A DNA stretch of 7,185 nucleotides from DATIJJ01 sp035478255. GTDB taxonomy: Bacteria > Pseudomonadota > Gammaproteobacteria > DSM-16500. How positions within the stretch are numbered: the stretch's first letter is position 1; the number at the start of each line of letters is the position of its first letter. This document shows, piece by piece, positions 1-5,692 of the stretch. The stretch spans positions 1 through 7,185 of the forward strand of contig DATIJV010000085.1 of NCBI GenBank assembly GCA_035478255.1. Direction: 5' to 3'. Made by a program: the position numbers and the translations under genes. Below the pieces are notes generated by a model. That model was given only the letters and a program-made list of their open reading frames with translations, ran no database searches and was not told the DNA's origin.

Positions 1-1
1 C

Positions 2-23
2 GATGACAACAAGATGACAACAA
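2..23. repeat. Tandem 11-bp direct repeat
   Basis: The unit GATGACAACAA occurs twice head to tail with no mismatch. Its start may lie outside the window, so the copy number could be larger. No function is assigned. Confidence 0.6.
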
Positions 24-64
24 ATGGGGCTGAGCTATTACCTTTTTTACTGCTTTTGCTCTAA
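2..64 (+). CDS. Possible 3' end of an unidentified gene (partial)
   Basis: One + frame is open from the window edge to a TAA at 62-64 and would encode a 20-residue tail ending PFLLLLL. The other two + frames stop almost at once. A 9-bp hairpin starts right at the stop codon, as expected for a gene end. Too little is present to assign a family, and chance openness over 60 bases is quite likely, so this is only a possibility. Confidence 0.2.
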   Translation, partial: DDNKMTTNGAELLPFLLLLL

Positions 65-86
65 AGCCCTTGCCTGACAAGGGCTT
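64..86. terminator. Stable hairpin, possible terminator
   Basis: AAGCCCTTG at 64-72 and CAAGGGCTT at 78-86 form a perfect 9-bp stem with a 5-base loop. It lies immediately after the possible stop at 62-64 and also downstream of the tRNA-Leu on the minus strand, so it could end either transcript. Neither side has a proper T-run, so this is at best a weak or factor-assisted terminator. Confidence 0.35.
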
Positions 87-164
87 CAAGTCAATCGGCT
101 TTCCTTAGCTTGATGCCTATGGGGGAAAGGGGAAGGAGGTAAAAAAGCGAAATTGCATAGTATA

Positions 165-248
165 TGCCGAGAAGAGGACTCGAACCTCCACAGGGTTTCC
201 CCCACAAGTACCTGAAACTTGCGTGTCTACCAGTTTCACCATCTCGGC
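165..248 (-). tRNA. tRNA-Leu (anticodon CAG)
   Basis: Read on the minus strand, the 84-base sequence folds as a class II tRNA. It has acceptor arms GCCGAGA/TCTCGGC, a D-arm with the usual GGTAGA, and an anticodon stem CAAGT/ACTTG closing the loop TTCAGGT, which puts the anticodon CAG at 212-214. A long variable arm of about 15 bases contains GGG-AAA-CCC, and the T-arm carries TTCGAGT. The long variable arm and CAG identify a leucine tRNA reading CUG codons. The discriminator is A. The next three bases are TAT, so the 3' CCA is not encoded and must be added by tRNA nucleotidyltransferase. A well-formed promoter lies just upstream and the gene appears to be transcribed alone. Confidence 0.96.
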
Positions 249-258
249 AAGAGTGAGC

Positions 259-287
259 ACTCTACTGATTCAGGTTTTTTTTGTCAA
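259..287 (-). promoter_or_regulatory. Sigma70-type promoter of tRNA-Leu
   Basis: On the minus strand a perfect -35 TTGACA (282-287) is followed by a 17-base spacer and a -10 TAGAGT (259-264, four of six consensus). The predicted start falls near 251-252, only a few bases before the mature tRNA. The spacer begins with a seven-A run. The inverted repeat GAGTG-N2-CACTC (251-262) overlaps the -10 and the start region. Confidence 0.75.
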
Positions 288-289
288 TC

Positions 290-447
290 AAGATTCTATT
301 TAAAATTATTTTAAAGATTTCTAAGAAAATTTTCCTACAAAGATAAATGCAAGATGAGATGCAACCTGTCAAAATTAAATTAGATTGAAATGATATTCAC
401 CTTCTTTTAAATGGATGTAAAAAATCACAACAAAATATCTGCTTCTC
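290..447. other. AT-rich intergenic region without a gene
   Basis: This stretch separates the divergently transcribed tRNA-Leu and the small unknown gene. It is strongly AT-rich and contains a near-palindrome, TTTAAAATTATTTTAAA (about 299-315). The only start-to-stop reading frames in it are very short and lack a ribosome binding site. I see no RNA gene or riboswitch here. It probably serves only as upstream DNA for the two promoters. Confidence 0.5.
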
Positions 448-464
448 CTTAAGTTTTTCTTAAG
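448..464 (+). promoter_or_regulatory. PmrA-box-like direct repeat (CTTAAG-N5-CTTAAG)
   Basis: Two perfect CTTAAG hexamers (448-453 and 459-464) are separated by TTTTT, giving an 11-bp, one-helical-turn period. The enterobacterial PmrA site is (C/T)TTAA(G/T)-N5-(C/T)TTAA(G/T), and Legionella and Coxiella PmrA use a closely related tandem TTAA site upstream of Dot/Icm and effector genes. The second hexamer ends 10 bp before a -10-like TACACT, the spacing expected of an OmpR-family activator that replaces a poor -35. Binding by PmrA is inferred. CTTAAG is itself palindromic, so other readings are possible. Confidence 0.55.
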
Positions 465-474
465 ATACATTCGC

Positions 475-480
475 TACACT
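475..480 (+). promoter_or_regulatory. Probable -10 element of the small unknown gene
   Basis: TACACT matches the sigma70 -10 consensus at four of six positions. No good -35 exists 16-18 bases upstream, where the CTTAAG repeat lies instead, which suggests an activator-dependent promoter. Transcription would begin near 487. Confidence 0.4.
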
Positions 481-521
481 TTTTTTTAGAAAGACTATGA
501 ATGAAATTCTCAGGAAAAAAT

Positions 522-1019
522 ATGCTATCAGGATTGTATAATTCATTTGATCGCTGTCTTAGGAAGCCGAATAGCTTCCTTGCAATCCGGCAAGCATTAT
601 TATTATCTGTGGCTATTACAAAAGAGGAGCCAAAGAAAAAAACTGTAACACGAGAAGAAGAAGTAGAAACAAGACAAGAACAAGAAGATAAAGAAACAAA
701 AACTGTAGAAAACGCAGCAACACAAAATCCTGTATCAGAAACTCCCGAACGCCAGACAAACAGATCAGGGCATCATTTCCCTGCGGCTGAGTCGGGAGGT
801 TTGTTGCCGTCACTCCGTTCGATTATCCCATCGAAACGATTGGCATCAATCCCTGAGGAAGGAGACACACTGTTACCATCTCCACCCCTTTCGCCGCGTA
901 TTACGTTTTTGAATCAAGCAACCTCTCCTCCTAAAAAAGGAAGTGGTGTTCCTGCCGCGGAAGAACAAAATACGCTAGCCCGTCCTTCTTCTTCCCCCCG
1001 CAAATCGGCAGGTTTGTGA
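522..1019 (+). CDS. Unknown small protein, mostly disordered; candidate secreted effector
   Basis: I do not recognise a family. From ATG 522 the protein has 165 residues. A short N-terminal part has a mildly hydrophobic stretch (about 19-32), then comes a highly charged Glu/Lys/Arg/Gln segment (34-62), then a Pro/Ser-rich tail with five S/T-P sites (T74, S120, S124, S135, S158) and the C-terminus SSSPRKSAGL. It has no classical signal peptide or clear membrane segment. An in-frame ATG at 501 would add seven residues, but 501 lacks a Shine-Dalgarno and lies only about 14 bases from the inferred transcript start. ATG 522 has AGGA (512-515) six bases upstream, so I prefer it. The gene stands alone between a PmrA-like promoter and its own terminator. 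Its low-complexity composition, regulator site and eukaryote-like phosphosite motifs fit a Dot/Icm-type effector, but that is inference. The coding status itself rests on promoter, ribosome site, open frame and terminator agreeing. Confidence 0.7.
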   Translation: MLSGLYNSFDRCLRKPNSFLAIRQALLLSVAITKEEPKKKTVTREEEVETRQEQEDKETKTVENAATQNPVSETPERQTNRSGHHFPAAESGGLLPSLRSIIPSKRLASIPEEGDTLLPSPPLSPRITFLNQATSPPKKGSGVPAAEEQNTLARPSSSPRKSAGL

Positions 1020-1033
1020 TTTTATTTTAAGTC

Positions 1034-1065
1034 TGGATAGGGCAAAAGCCCTATCCATGTTTTTT
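1034..1065 (+). terminator. Rho-independent terminator after the small unknown gene
   Basis: TGGATAGGGC (1034-1043) and GCCCTATCCA (1048-1057) form a perfect 10-bp stem with an AAAA loop. A T-run (1060-1065) follows. It lies 14 bases after the TGA at 1017-1019 and isolates this gene from recG. Confidence 0.93.
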
Positions 1066-1091
1066 CTCATCATTTATAGTACGGGTATATT
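1064..1091 (+). promoter_or_regulatory. Possible recG promoter
   Basis: TTCTCA (1064-1069), 16 bases, then TATATT (1086-1091) gives a -35 with four and a -10 with five consensus matches, directly downstream of the terminator. Transcription would start near 1098 and leave a leader of only about 11 bases before the recG ATG. Confidence 0.35.
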
Positions 1092-1108
1092 TTTCTGATG
1101 ATTACAAC

Positions 1109-3187
1109 ATGGATCTTGGCTTATTATCTTGTCAGCACCTCACTGGAGTCGGTAAACGCATCGCAGAACGTTTAGCGCATATGGGTATTCATTATGTGCA
1201 GGATTTGCTGTTTCATCTTCCTTTGCGTTATCAAGACCGCACACGTGTCCATGCAATCAAACAATTATTGCCGGGCGAGCACGTTGTGATTGAAGGTGAG
1301 ATTGAAACTGTTTCGACACCTAAAGCTGGTCGAACACGTTTGTTTGTGCGTGTTAAAGACCCAAGCGGTCATTTGCATTTACGTTTTTTTTATATCAATT
1401 CTTTGCAGCGAAATACGTTAAAAACCGGCGTGCGCGTACGTTGTTTTGGAGAAATTCGCATAGGAACGCATGGCTTGGAAATGATTCATCCCGAATATCG
1501 AACTATCACTCCTGGCATTCCTCTGTTAATCGAAGAAAATTTAACGCCTATTTATCCGGCAACTGAAGGGATTAGTCAGTTAATGCTGCGTAAACTGACC
1601 CAGCAAGCGTTAAAATTATTAGAAGAAGGGGGATTATTGCATGAAATATTACCTGAAGCGATTTTGCAAACTTTACAATTTCCTTCACTAAAAGCAGCTT
1701 TACAATTTGTGCATCGTCCACCTGCTAATGCTCCGATAGAAATGTTAGCTGAAGGCCGGCACGTTTCGCAAAAACGTCTGGTATTTGAGGAATTATTAGC
1801 GCATCGTTTAAGTTTGCTGCACGTGAAAAAAACATTTCAGCTTCAGCGTGCAATTCCATTTAAAAAATCTGAAAACTTAATTAAAAAATTAATTGATGCT
1901 TTGCCATTCACATTAACTTCCGCTCAAAAAAAAGTGGCAGATGAATTAGCTCGGGATTTATGCGAACCCTGTCCCATGCTTCGATTGGTGCAGGGAGATG
2001 TTGGATCAGGTAAAACCGTTGTGGCTGCACTTGCAATTTTACAAGTGGTCGAAAATGGTTATCAGGCGGCTGTACTGGCGCCTACAGAATTGTTGGTCGA
2101 ACAACATTTTAAAACATTTGAATCCTGGTTTCAGCCGCTTAATATAAAAGTTGTTATGTTGTCAGGGCAAATGAAAGCTGCATCTCGCCGCGAAGCATTG
2201 GCTGCGATTTCTCTGCATAACGCGCATGTTGTGATTGGTACGCATGCGATTTTTCAGAAAGAAGTCAAGTTTGCAAAAATGGCATTAATGGTTGTAGATG
2301 AGCAGCATCGCTTTGGTGTGGAACAGCGTGCCATGCTTCGAGAAAAAGGTATACAGGAAGATTATTGTCCGCATCAATTAATTATGACGGCAACACCTAT
2401 TCCGCGCACGCTTGCGATGAGTGTGTATGCTGATTTGGATTATTCCGTGATTGATGAATTACCTCCCGGGCGAACGCCTGTGCTGACTCGTGTCGTATCT
2501 GATGCGCGTCGCGATGAAATTTTAGCGCGCATTCGTAAAGCTTGCGCATCAGGGCGTCAGGCTTATTGGGTCTGCACGTTAATCGAAGAATCTGAAGTGA
2601 TGCAATGCAAAGCTGCAGAAAATACTGCAGCTGAATTACGCGCGGCTTTATCCGAATTAAAAATTGGCTTATTGCATGGCCGAATGAAATGGCAAGAAAA
2701 AGAAGAAATAATGAAAGCATTCAAAACAGGTGCATTAAATTTATTAGTGGCAACGACGGTGATTGAAGTCGGTGTTGATGTACCGAATGCCAGTTTAATG
2801 ATTATTGATAATGCAGAACGCTTGGGTCTCGCACAATTACATCAGCTGCGCGGACGAATTGGCCGCGGCAGCGTGGCGAGCCATTGTGTGCTGATGTATC
2901 AATCTCCTTTATCGCATTTGGCGAAAGCACGATTATCTGCCATGCGCGAAACAACAGATGGTTTTAAAATTGCAGAGCGCGATTTGGAGTTACGCGGCCC
3001 AGGCGAAGTGTTGGGAACAAAGCAAACTGGCGATCTGTCTTTACGTATTGCCGATTTGATGCGTGATAGTGATTTGCTTCCTCACGTGCAACAGGCGGCG
3101 GCCTTGTTGCAGCGTGAGTATCCTGAGCTCATTCAAACCCTTATGAAACGCTGGGTCGGGAATCGAGACCGGTTTGCTCAGGTGTAG
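1109..3187 (+). CDS. recG: ATP-dependent DNA helicase RecG
   Basis: RecG is a monomeric double-stranded DNA translocase that remodels stalled replication forks and branch-migrates Holliday junctions and D-/R-loops in the cytoplasm. The product has 692 residues, close to the 693 of the E. coli protein, so it is complete. The N-terminal wedge domain begins with a helix-hairpin-helix-like LTGVGKRIAERL (11-22) and includes the OB fold (about 50-150). The SF2 helicase motifs are intact: Walker A GDVGSGKT (296-303), DEQH box (397-400), TATPIPRT (427-434) and motif VI QLHQLRGRIGRG (576-587). The TRG motif LELRGPGEVLGTKQTG (626-641) is characteristic of RecG. The start at 1109 fits the family N-terminus, although no Shine-Dalgarno is visible. 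The last 47 bp overlap the convergent membrane-protein gene, and no terminator separates the two. Confidence 0.98.
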   Translation: MDLGLLSCQHLTGVGKRIAERLAHMGIHYVQDLLFHLPLRYQDRTRVHAIKQLLPGEHVVIEGEIETVSTPKAGRTRLFVRVKDPSGHLHLRFFYINSLQRNTLKTGVRVRCFGEIRIGTHGLEMIHPEYRTITPGIPLLIEENLTPIYPATEGISQLMLRKLTQQALKLLEEGGLLHEILPEAILQTLQFPSLKAALQFVHRPPANAPIEMLAEGRHVSQKRLVFEELLAHRLSLLHVKKTFQLQRAIPFKKSENLIKKLIDALPFTLTSAQKKVADELARDLCEPCPMLRLVQGDVGSGKTVVAALAILQVVENGYQAAVLAPTELLVEQHFKTFESWFQPLNIKVVMLSGQMKAASRREALAAISLHNAHVVIGTHAIFQKEVKFAKMALMVVDEQHRFGVEQRAMLREKGIQEDYCPHQLIMTATPIPRTLAMSVYADLDYSVIDELPPGRTPVLTRVVSDARRDEILARIRKACASGRQAYWVCTLIEESEVMQCKAAENTAAELRAALSELKIGLLHGRMKWQEKEEIMKAFKTGALNLLVATTVIEVGVDVPNASLMIIDNAERLGLAQLHQLRGRIGRGSVASHCVLMYQSPLSHLAKARLSAMRETTDGFKIAERDLELRGPGEVLGTKQTGDLSLRIADLMRDSDLLPHVQQAAALLQREYPELIQTLMKRWVGNRDRFAQV

Positions 3188-4529
3188 TAAGAGCAAGGTC
3201 AGAGGGAGGAGGTGTTATGCCAGGATGTGCATGCAGAGTTGGAATGTTCCGAAGCGTGCTGGAACTGTGTTTCCGGTGTCCGCTGCTGGCATCGCTGCTA
3301 TTTTTTCTGTGTCCGCTGGCGTCGCTGCTATTTTTTCTGTGGTCGGTGAAGCTGCTGGTAGTGCTGCTGTTTTTACTCTCCAGACTTTTGGTTGTCTCAC
3401 GCGCTTTGGGTGTTTCAGACATTTTCCTTGGAGAAAGTCGATCAGTAACAGTTTTGACTTCAGAAGAGGGTTTTCTCGAAGGTATTTCTATATGAGAGAT
3501 AATAGCCTTGCTGCTGCTGGAGCGTGCGCGATACTCTGGTTCCTGAAGATTTTTCAATTTTTGTGAGCGTTGTTTTTTAGTATCATTTTTTTTAGTTTGA
3601 AAAGACACTTCAGTATTGATGCTTCCAGTAAAAACTTTCGAACACGCAGCCAGCATTCCACTCGAATAGATCCATATCGCTGCAGCACCTACGCCTCCTG
3701 CGCTTGAAGCAGACGGAAATAAGGTATTTCCTAAAGATTTTAATGGTCCTGCGATTCCCGATGCTTCGAGGAAAGGAATGGAAACACCTGCTGCTAACAG
3801 ACAGATGGTCATAATCAAAATGCTTGGCAGCAAATCCACGGTAGATAATGCGAATGCTTTTGCTGCGACACGCAATGAAGGTTTGGATAGTTCAACCGGA
3901 TTTGTCGGGGATTGGCTTGTAAATTCTACAGCTTTATAAATAAGCTCTAAAGGATTGAATACATGCACACCTGCATCAAACCATTCCCTGCTGTAAGCTG
4001 ATGCATCTGCGATCAATGCCATAAATTGGGCTATGCACCACAAGGGTGAAAATATAATAAAAATCCCTATTTTTTCTAGTGACTTGTGTCTTTGACTGCT
4101 ATCTGAGTTATTAGTGAGGTTAAACAGCAGATTGATGGGTTGCATCAAAATCGCGCTTTGTGTGCGAAAGCCAAATTCAATGCCGGTTGTGATAATGATT
4201 TGCAGTAAATTTGCAAAAGTCAGAATGATGGCGCCAATTAACCAGTGATACATTTCGTAATGATCATACAAAAGAAAGACTGAATGAAAAACTTCTTGCA
4301 AAGGCGATTTGTTTAAGCCGCCTGCTTCTATAACACACTCTTCGCGGATACTTTTGTTAATGATTTCGTATGAAGGCAGTTTTATGTTGTGAGAAACTGT
4401 TAAACGAGCAGGTGAAGCTTTTACACTCTTAACGTTTTTTGTTTCGGGAATTCGATAGACGAAAAGTCCGCCGCGTAATTCATAGATTTCTGATGTCTTG
4501 AGAAACAATTGCAATCGTGATTTTGGCAT
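3141..4529 (-). CDS. Unknown multi-pass membrane protein with Ser-rich repeat tail
   Basis: I do not recognise a family. The 462-residue product has three parts. A mixed N-terminal domain covers about 1-92. A membrane region has four hydrophobic segments (about 95-118, 153-175, 225-252, 276-298). A hydrophilic tail (300-462), rich in Ser, Lys, Arg and Thr, is probably disordered; it contains LSPRKMSETP (365-374) and three tandem HRKxSS-type repeats (397-427). There is no signal peptide. The start is well supported: GGAGT (4536-4540) lies six bases before the ATG and only 12 bp separate it from the anmK stop, so it is probably the second gene of the anmK operon and translationally coupled. The last 14 residues are encoded antisense to the 3' end of recG. 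Possible roles include an inner-membrane protein of unknown job or an effector that inserts into host membranes; the sequence does not decide between them. The gene is real on length and ribosome-site grounds. Confidence 0.85.
   Translation of the reverse strand: MPKSRLQLFLKTSEIYELRGGLFVYRIPETKNVKSVKASPARLTVSHNIKLPSYEIINKSIREECVIEAGGLNKSPLQEVFHSVFLLYDHYEMYHWLIGAIILTFANLLQIIITTGIEFGFRTQSAILMQPINLLFNLTNNSDSSQRHKSLEKIGIFIIFSPLWCIAQFMALIADASAYSREWFDAGVHVFNPLELIYKAVEFTSQSPTNPVELSKPSLRVAAKAFALSTVDLLPSILIMTICLLAAGVSIPFLEASGIAGPLKSLGNTLFPSASSAGGVGAAAIWIYSSGMLAACSKVFTGSINTEVSFQTKKNDTKKQRSQKLKNLQEPEYRARSSSSKAIISHIEIPSRKPSSEVKTVTDRLSPRKMSETPKARETTKSLESKNSSTTSSFTDHRKNSSDASGHRKNSSDASSGHRKHSSSTLRNIPTLHAHPGITPPPSDLALTTPEQTGLDSRPSVS
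3249..3341 (-). repeat. Tandem in-frame repeat in the membrane-protein tail
   Basis: Two near-identical units with a 30-bp period (positions 3285-3311 against 3315-3341, one mismatch) and a third diverged unit encode HRKNSSDASG, HRKNSSDASSG and HRKHSSSTLR. All differences keep the frame. The high DNA identity of the first two suggests recent duplication and possible copy-number variation between strains. Confidence 0.85.
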
Positions 4530-4541
4530 ACATGTACTCCA

Positions 4542-5630
4542 TTAAGTGAAATAAACACCCCCTAAAATACTTTCCTGTTTTGCCCCTGTTACTGTTGCAA
4601 GATTTCCCGGTTGTTTGCCAAGCGTTTGTTTTGCGAGCCACGCAAACGCAATTGCTTCTACCCAATCAGGATGAATCCCATATTTTTCAGTCGATGCAAT
4701 TTTATATTGGGTTCCCAATTTGCAAAGACGTTCCAACAAAAAGACATTATGCACGCCCCCGCCGCATAAGACAATTTCACGGGAAGAAGAATAGCTTTGA
4801 ATGGCTTGTAGAATACTTTGTGCAGTTAATTCTGTGAGAGTTGCCTGAATATCAACGGGCTGAAAATTTTCTATTGAGAATTGCTGCAACCAATGCAAAT
4901 TAAAATATTCTCGCCCGGAACTTTTGGGAGGAGGTTGAGTGAAGTAGGGATCCTCCAGCATTTTATTTAATAAATTATTTTGGATAATACCTTTTCTTCC
5001 CCAATTTCCTTCATGATCTTGCGGCTGCTGTAAATGTTTTTCTGCCCACGCATCGAGCAGCATATTGCCCGGTCCCGGATCAAATCCCAAAACTTTTTTA
5101 TTATTTTTTTGCAGTAAAGTAACATTTGCGATTCCGCCAATATTGACAATCGCGCGATCTTCATCTGCAGAAAAAACAGCTTGATGAAAGGCGGGTACGA
5201 GCGGCGCGCCTTGTCCGCCCCATGCGATATCACGTCGTCTGAAATCGCTAATTGTGGTAATGCCGGTTTCTGCTGCGATAATATTAGGATCGCCGATTTG
5301 TAGCGTAAATTTCTCTTTGGGATGATGGCGAATAGTTTGACCGTGAGAACCGATCGCTCGCACATCAGCAGGATCGATGCGATTTTTTTGTAATAAATGC
5401 TGCACTGCGCTGACAAATTTTTTCCCCAGTAAGACATCCATTTCACCCAAACGATTTATTTCATTCTCGCCCGGTTGGCAGAGATCCAGAATACGTTTTC
5501 GCAAATCCAGCGGATAAGGTAAAAAATAAGAATCTACGAGACGAAGGTTTTTTTGGCTAAAATCAACAAGCGCGGCATCGATACCATCTATGCTGGTTCC
5601 TGACATGAGTCCAATGTAAAGTTCACTCAT
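4542..5630 (-). CDS. anmK: Anhydro-N-acetylmuramic acid kinase
   Basis: AnmK hydrolyses the 1,6-anhydro ring of anhMurNAc and phosphorylates it with ATP to MurNAc-6-phosphate, feeding recycled cell-wall sugar back to peptidoglycan synthesis in the cytoplasm. The 362-residue product is close to the 369 of the E. coli enzyme. Visible family motifs in order are MSGTSIDGID (9-18, phosphate binding), GSHGQTIRH (94-102), DFRRRDIAWGGQGAPLVPA (129-147), NIGGIANVT (163-171), FDPGPGNMLLDAW (183-195, with Asp184 probably the catalytic base), PPPKSSGREYFN (233-244) and CGGGVHN (289-295, sugar-kinase fold). All appear intact. AGGAAA (5638-5643) lies seven bases before the ATG. It is divergent from tyrS and apparently leads a two-gene operon with the unknown membrane protein. 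That partner is not a known cell-wall recycling gene. Confidence 0.97.
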   Translation of the reverse strand: MSELYIGLMSGTSIDGIDAALVDFSQKNLRLVDSYFLPYPLDLRKRILDLCQPGENEINRLGEMDVLLGKKFVSAVQHLLQKNRIDPADVRAIGSHGQTIRHHPKEKFTLQIGDPNIIAAETGITTISDFRRRDIAWGGQGAPLVPAFHQAVFSADEDRAIVNIGGIANVTLLQKNNKKVLGFDPGPGNMLLDAWAEKHLQQPQDHEGNWGRKGIIQNNLLNKMLEDPYFTQPPPKSSGREYFNLHWLQQFSIENFQPVDIQATLTELTAQSILQAIQSYSSSREIVLCGGGVHNVFLLERLCKLGTQYKIASTEKYGIHPDWVEAIAFAWLAKQTLGKQPGNLATVTGAKQESILGGVYFT

Positions 5631-5659
5631 AAACTACTTTCCTGTTTGCCGATTTATGC

Positions 5660-5665
5660 CATAAT
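5660..5665 (+). promoter_or_regulatory. Possible tyrS -10 element
   Basis: CATAAT matches five of six -10 positions but has only a poor -35 candidate (TTTCCT, 5638-5643). It overlaps the -10 proposed for anmK on the other strand, so the two promoters might compete. Only 62 bp lie between the two start codons, and no T-box-like or other leader structure is visible. Confidence 0.3.
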
Positions 5666-5689
5666 TTCACTTTTTACGCAGAGAGTCAA
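5661..5689 (-). promoter_or_regulatory. Probable anmK operon promoter
   Basis: On the minus strand TTGACT (5684-5689, five of six) is followed by 17 bases and AATTAT (5661-5666, four of six). It lies 30 bp before the anmK ATG and would give a leader of roughly 25 bases containing the AGGAAA ribosome site. The -35 overlaps the tyrS ribosome-binding region. Confidence 0.55.
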
Positions 5690-5692
5690 AGT

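Noticed and set aside
164..256. Short + strand frame from ATG 164 behind a perfect AAGGAGGT at 133-140
   Set aside because: It runs antisense through the whole tRNA-Leu, the spacing of 23 bases is too long, and the 30-residue product looks random.
497..541. ATG at 497 opening a 14-codon frame overlapping the start of the small unknown gene
   Set aside because: Probably chance. No ribosome site, and the out-of-frame ATG does not resemble a leader peptide with regulatory codons.
616..813. Minus-strand Leu/Phe-rich 65-residue frame
   Set aside because: It is the complement of the purine-rich Glu/Lys coding stretch of the + gene. Its hydrophobicity is a by-product of that composition.
2397..2720. 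Minus-strand 107-residue frame inside recG
   Set aside because: Fully antisense to the conserved helicase domain, with no ribosome site or family resemblance.
3249..3341. CRISPR-like short repeats
   Set aside because: Units are contiguous, in frame and without spacers, so this is a coding tandem repeat.
3174..3566. Plus-strand frames of 130 and 92 residues opposite the membrane-protein tail
   Set aside because: They are produced by the repetitive Ser-rich codons on the minus strand. The minus gene is much longer and has a good ribosome site and operon context.
4967..5446. Minus-strand 159-residue frame within anmK
   Set aside because: It is an out-of-frame reading of a complete, motif-rich anmK.
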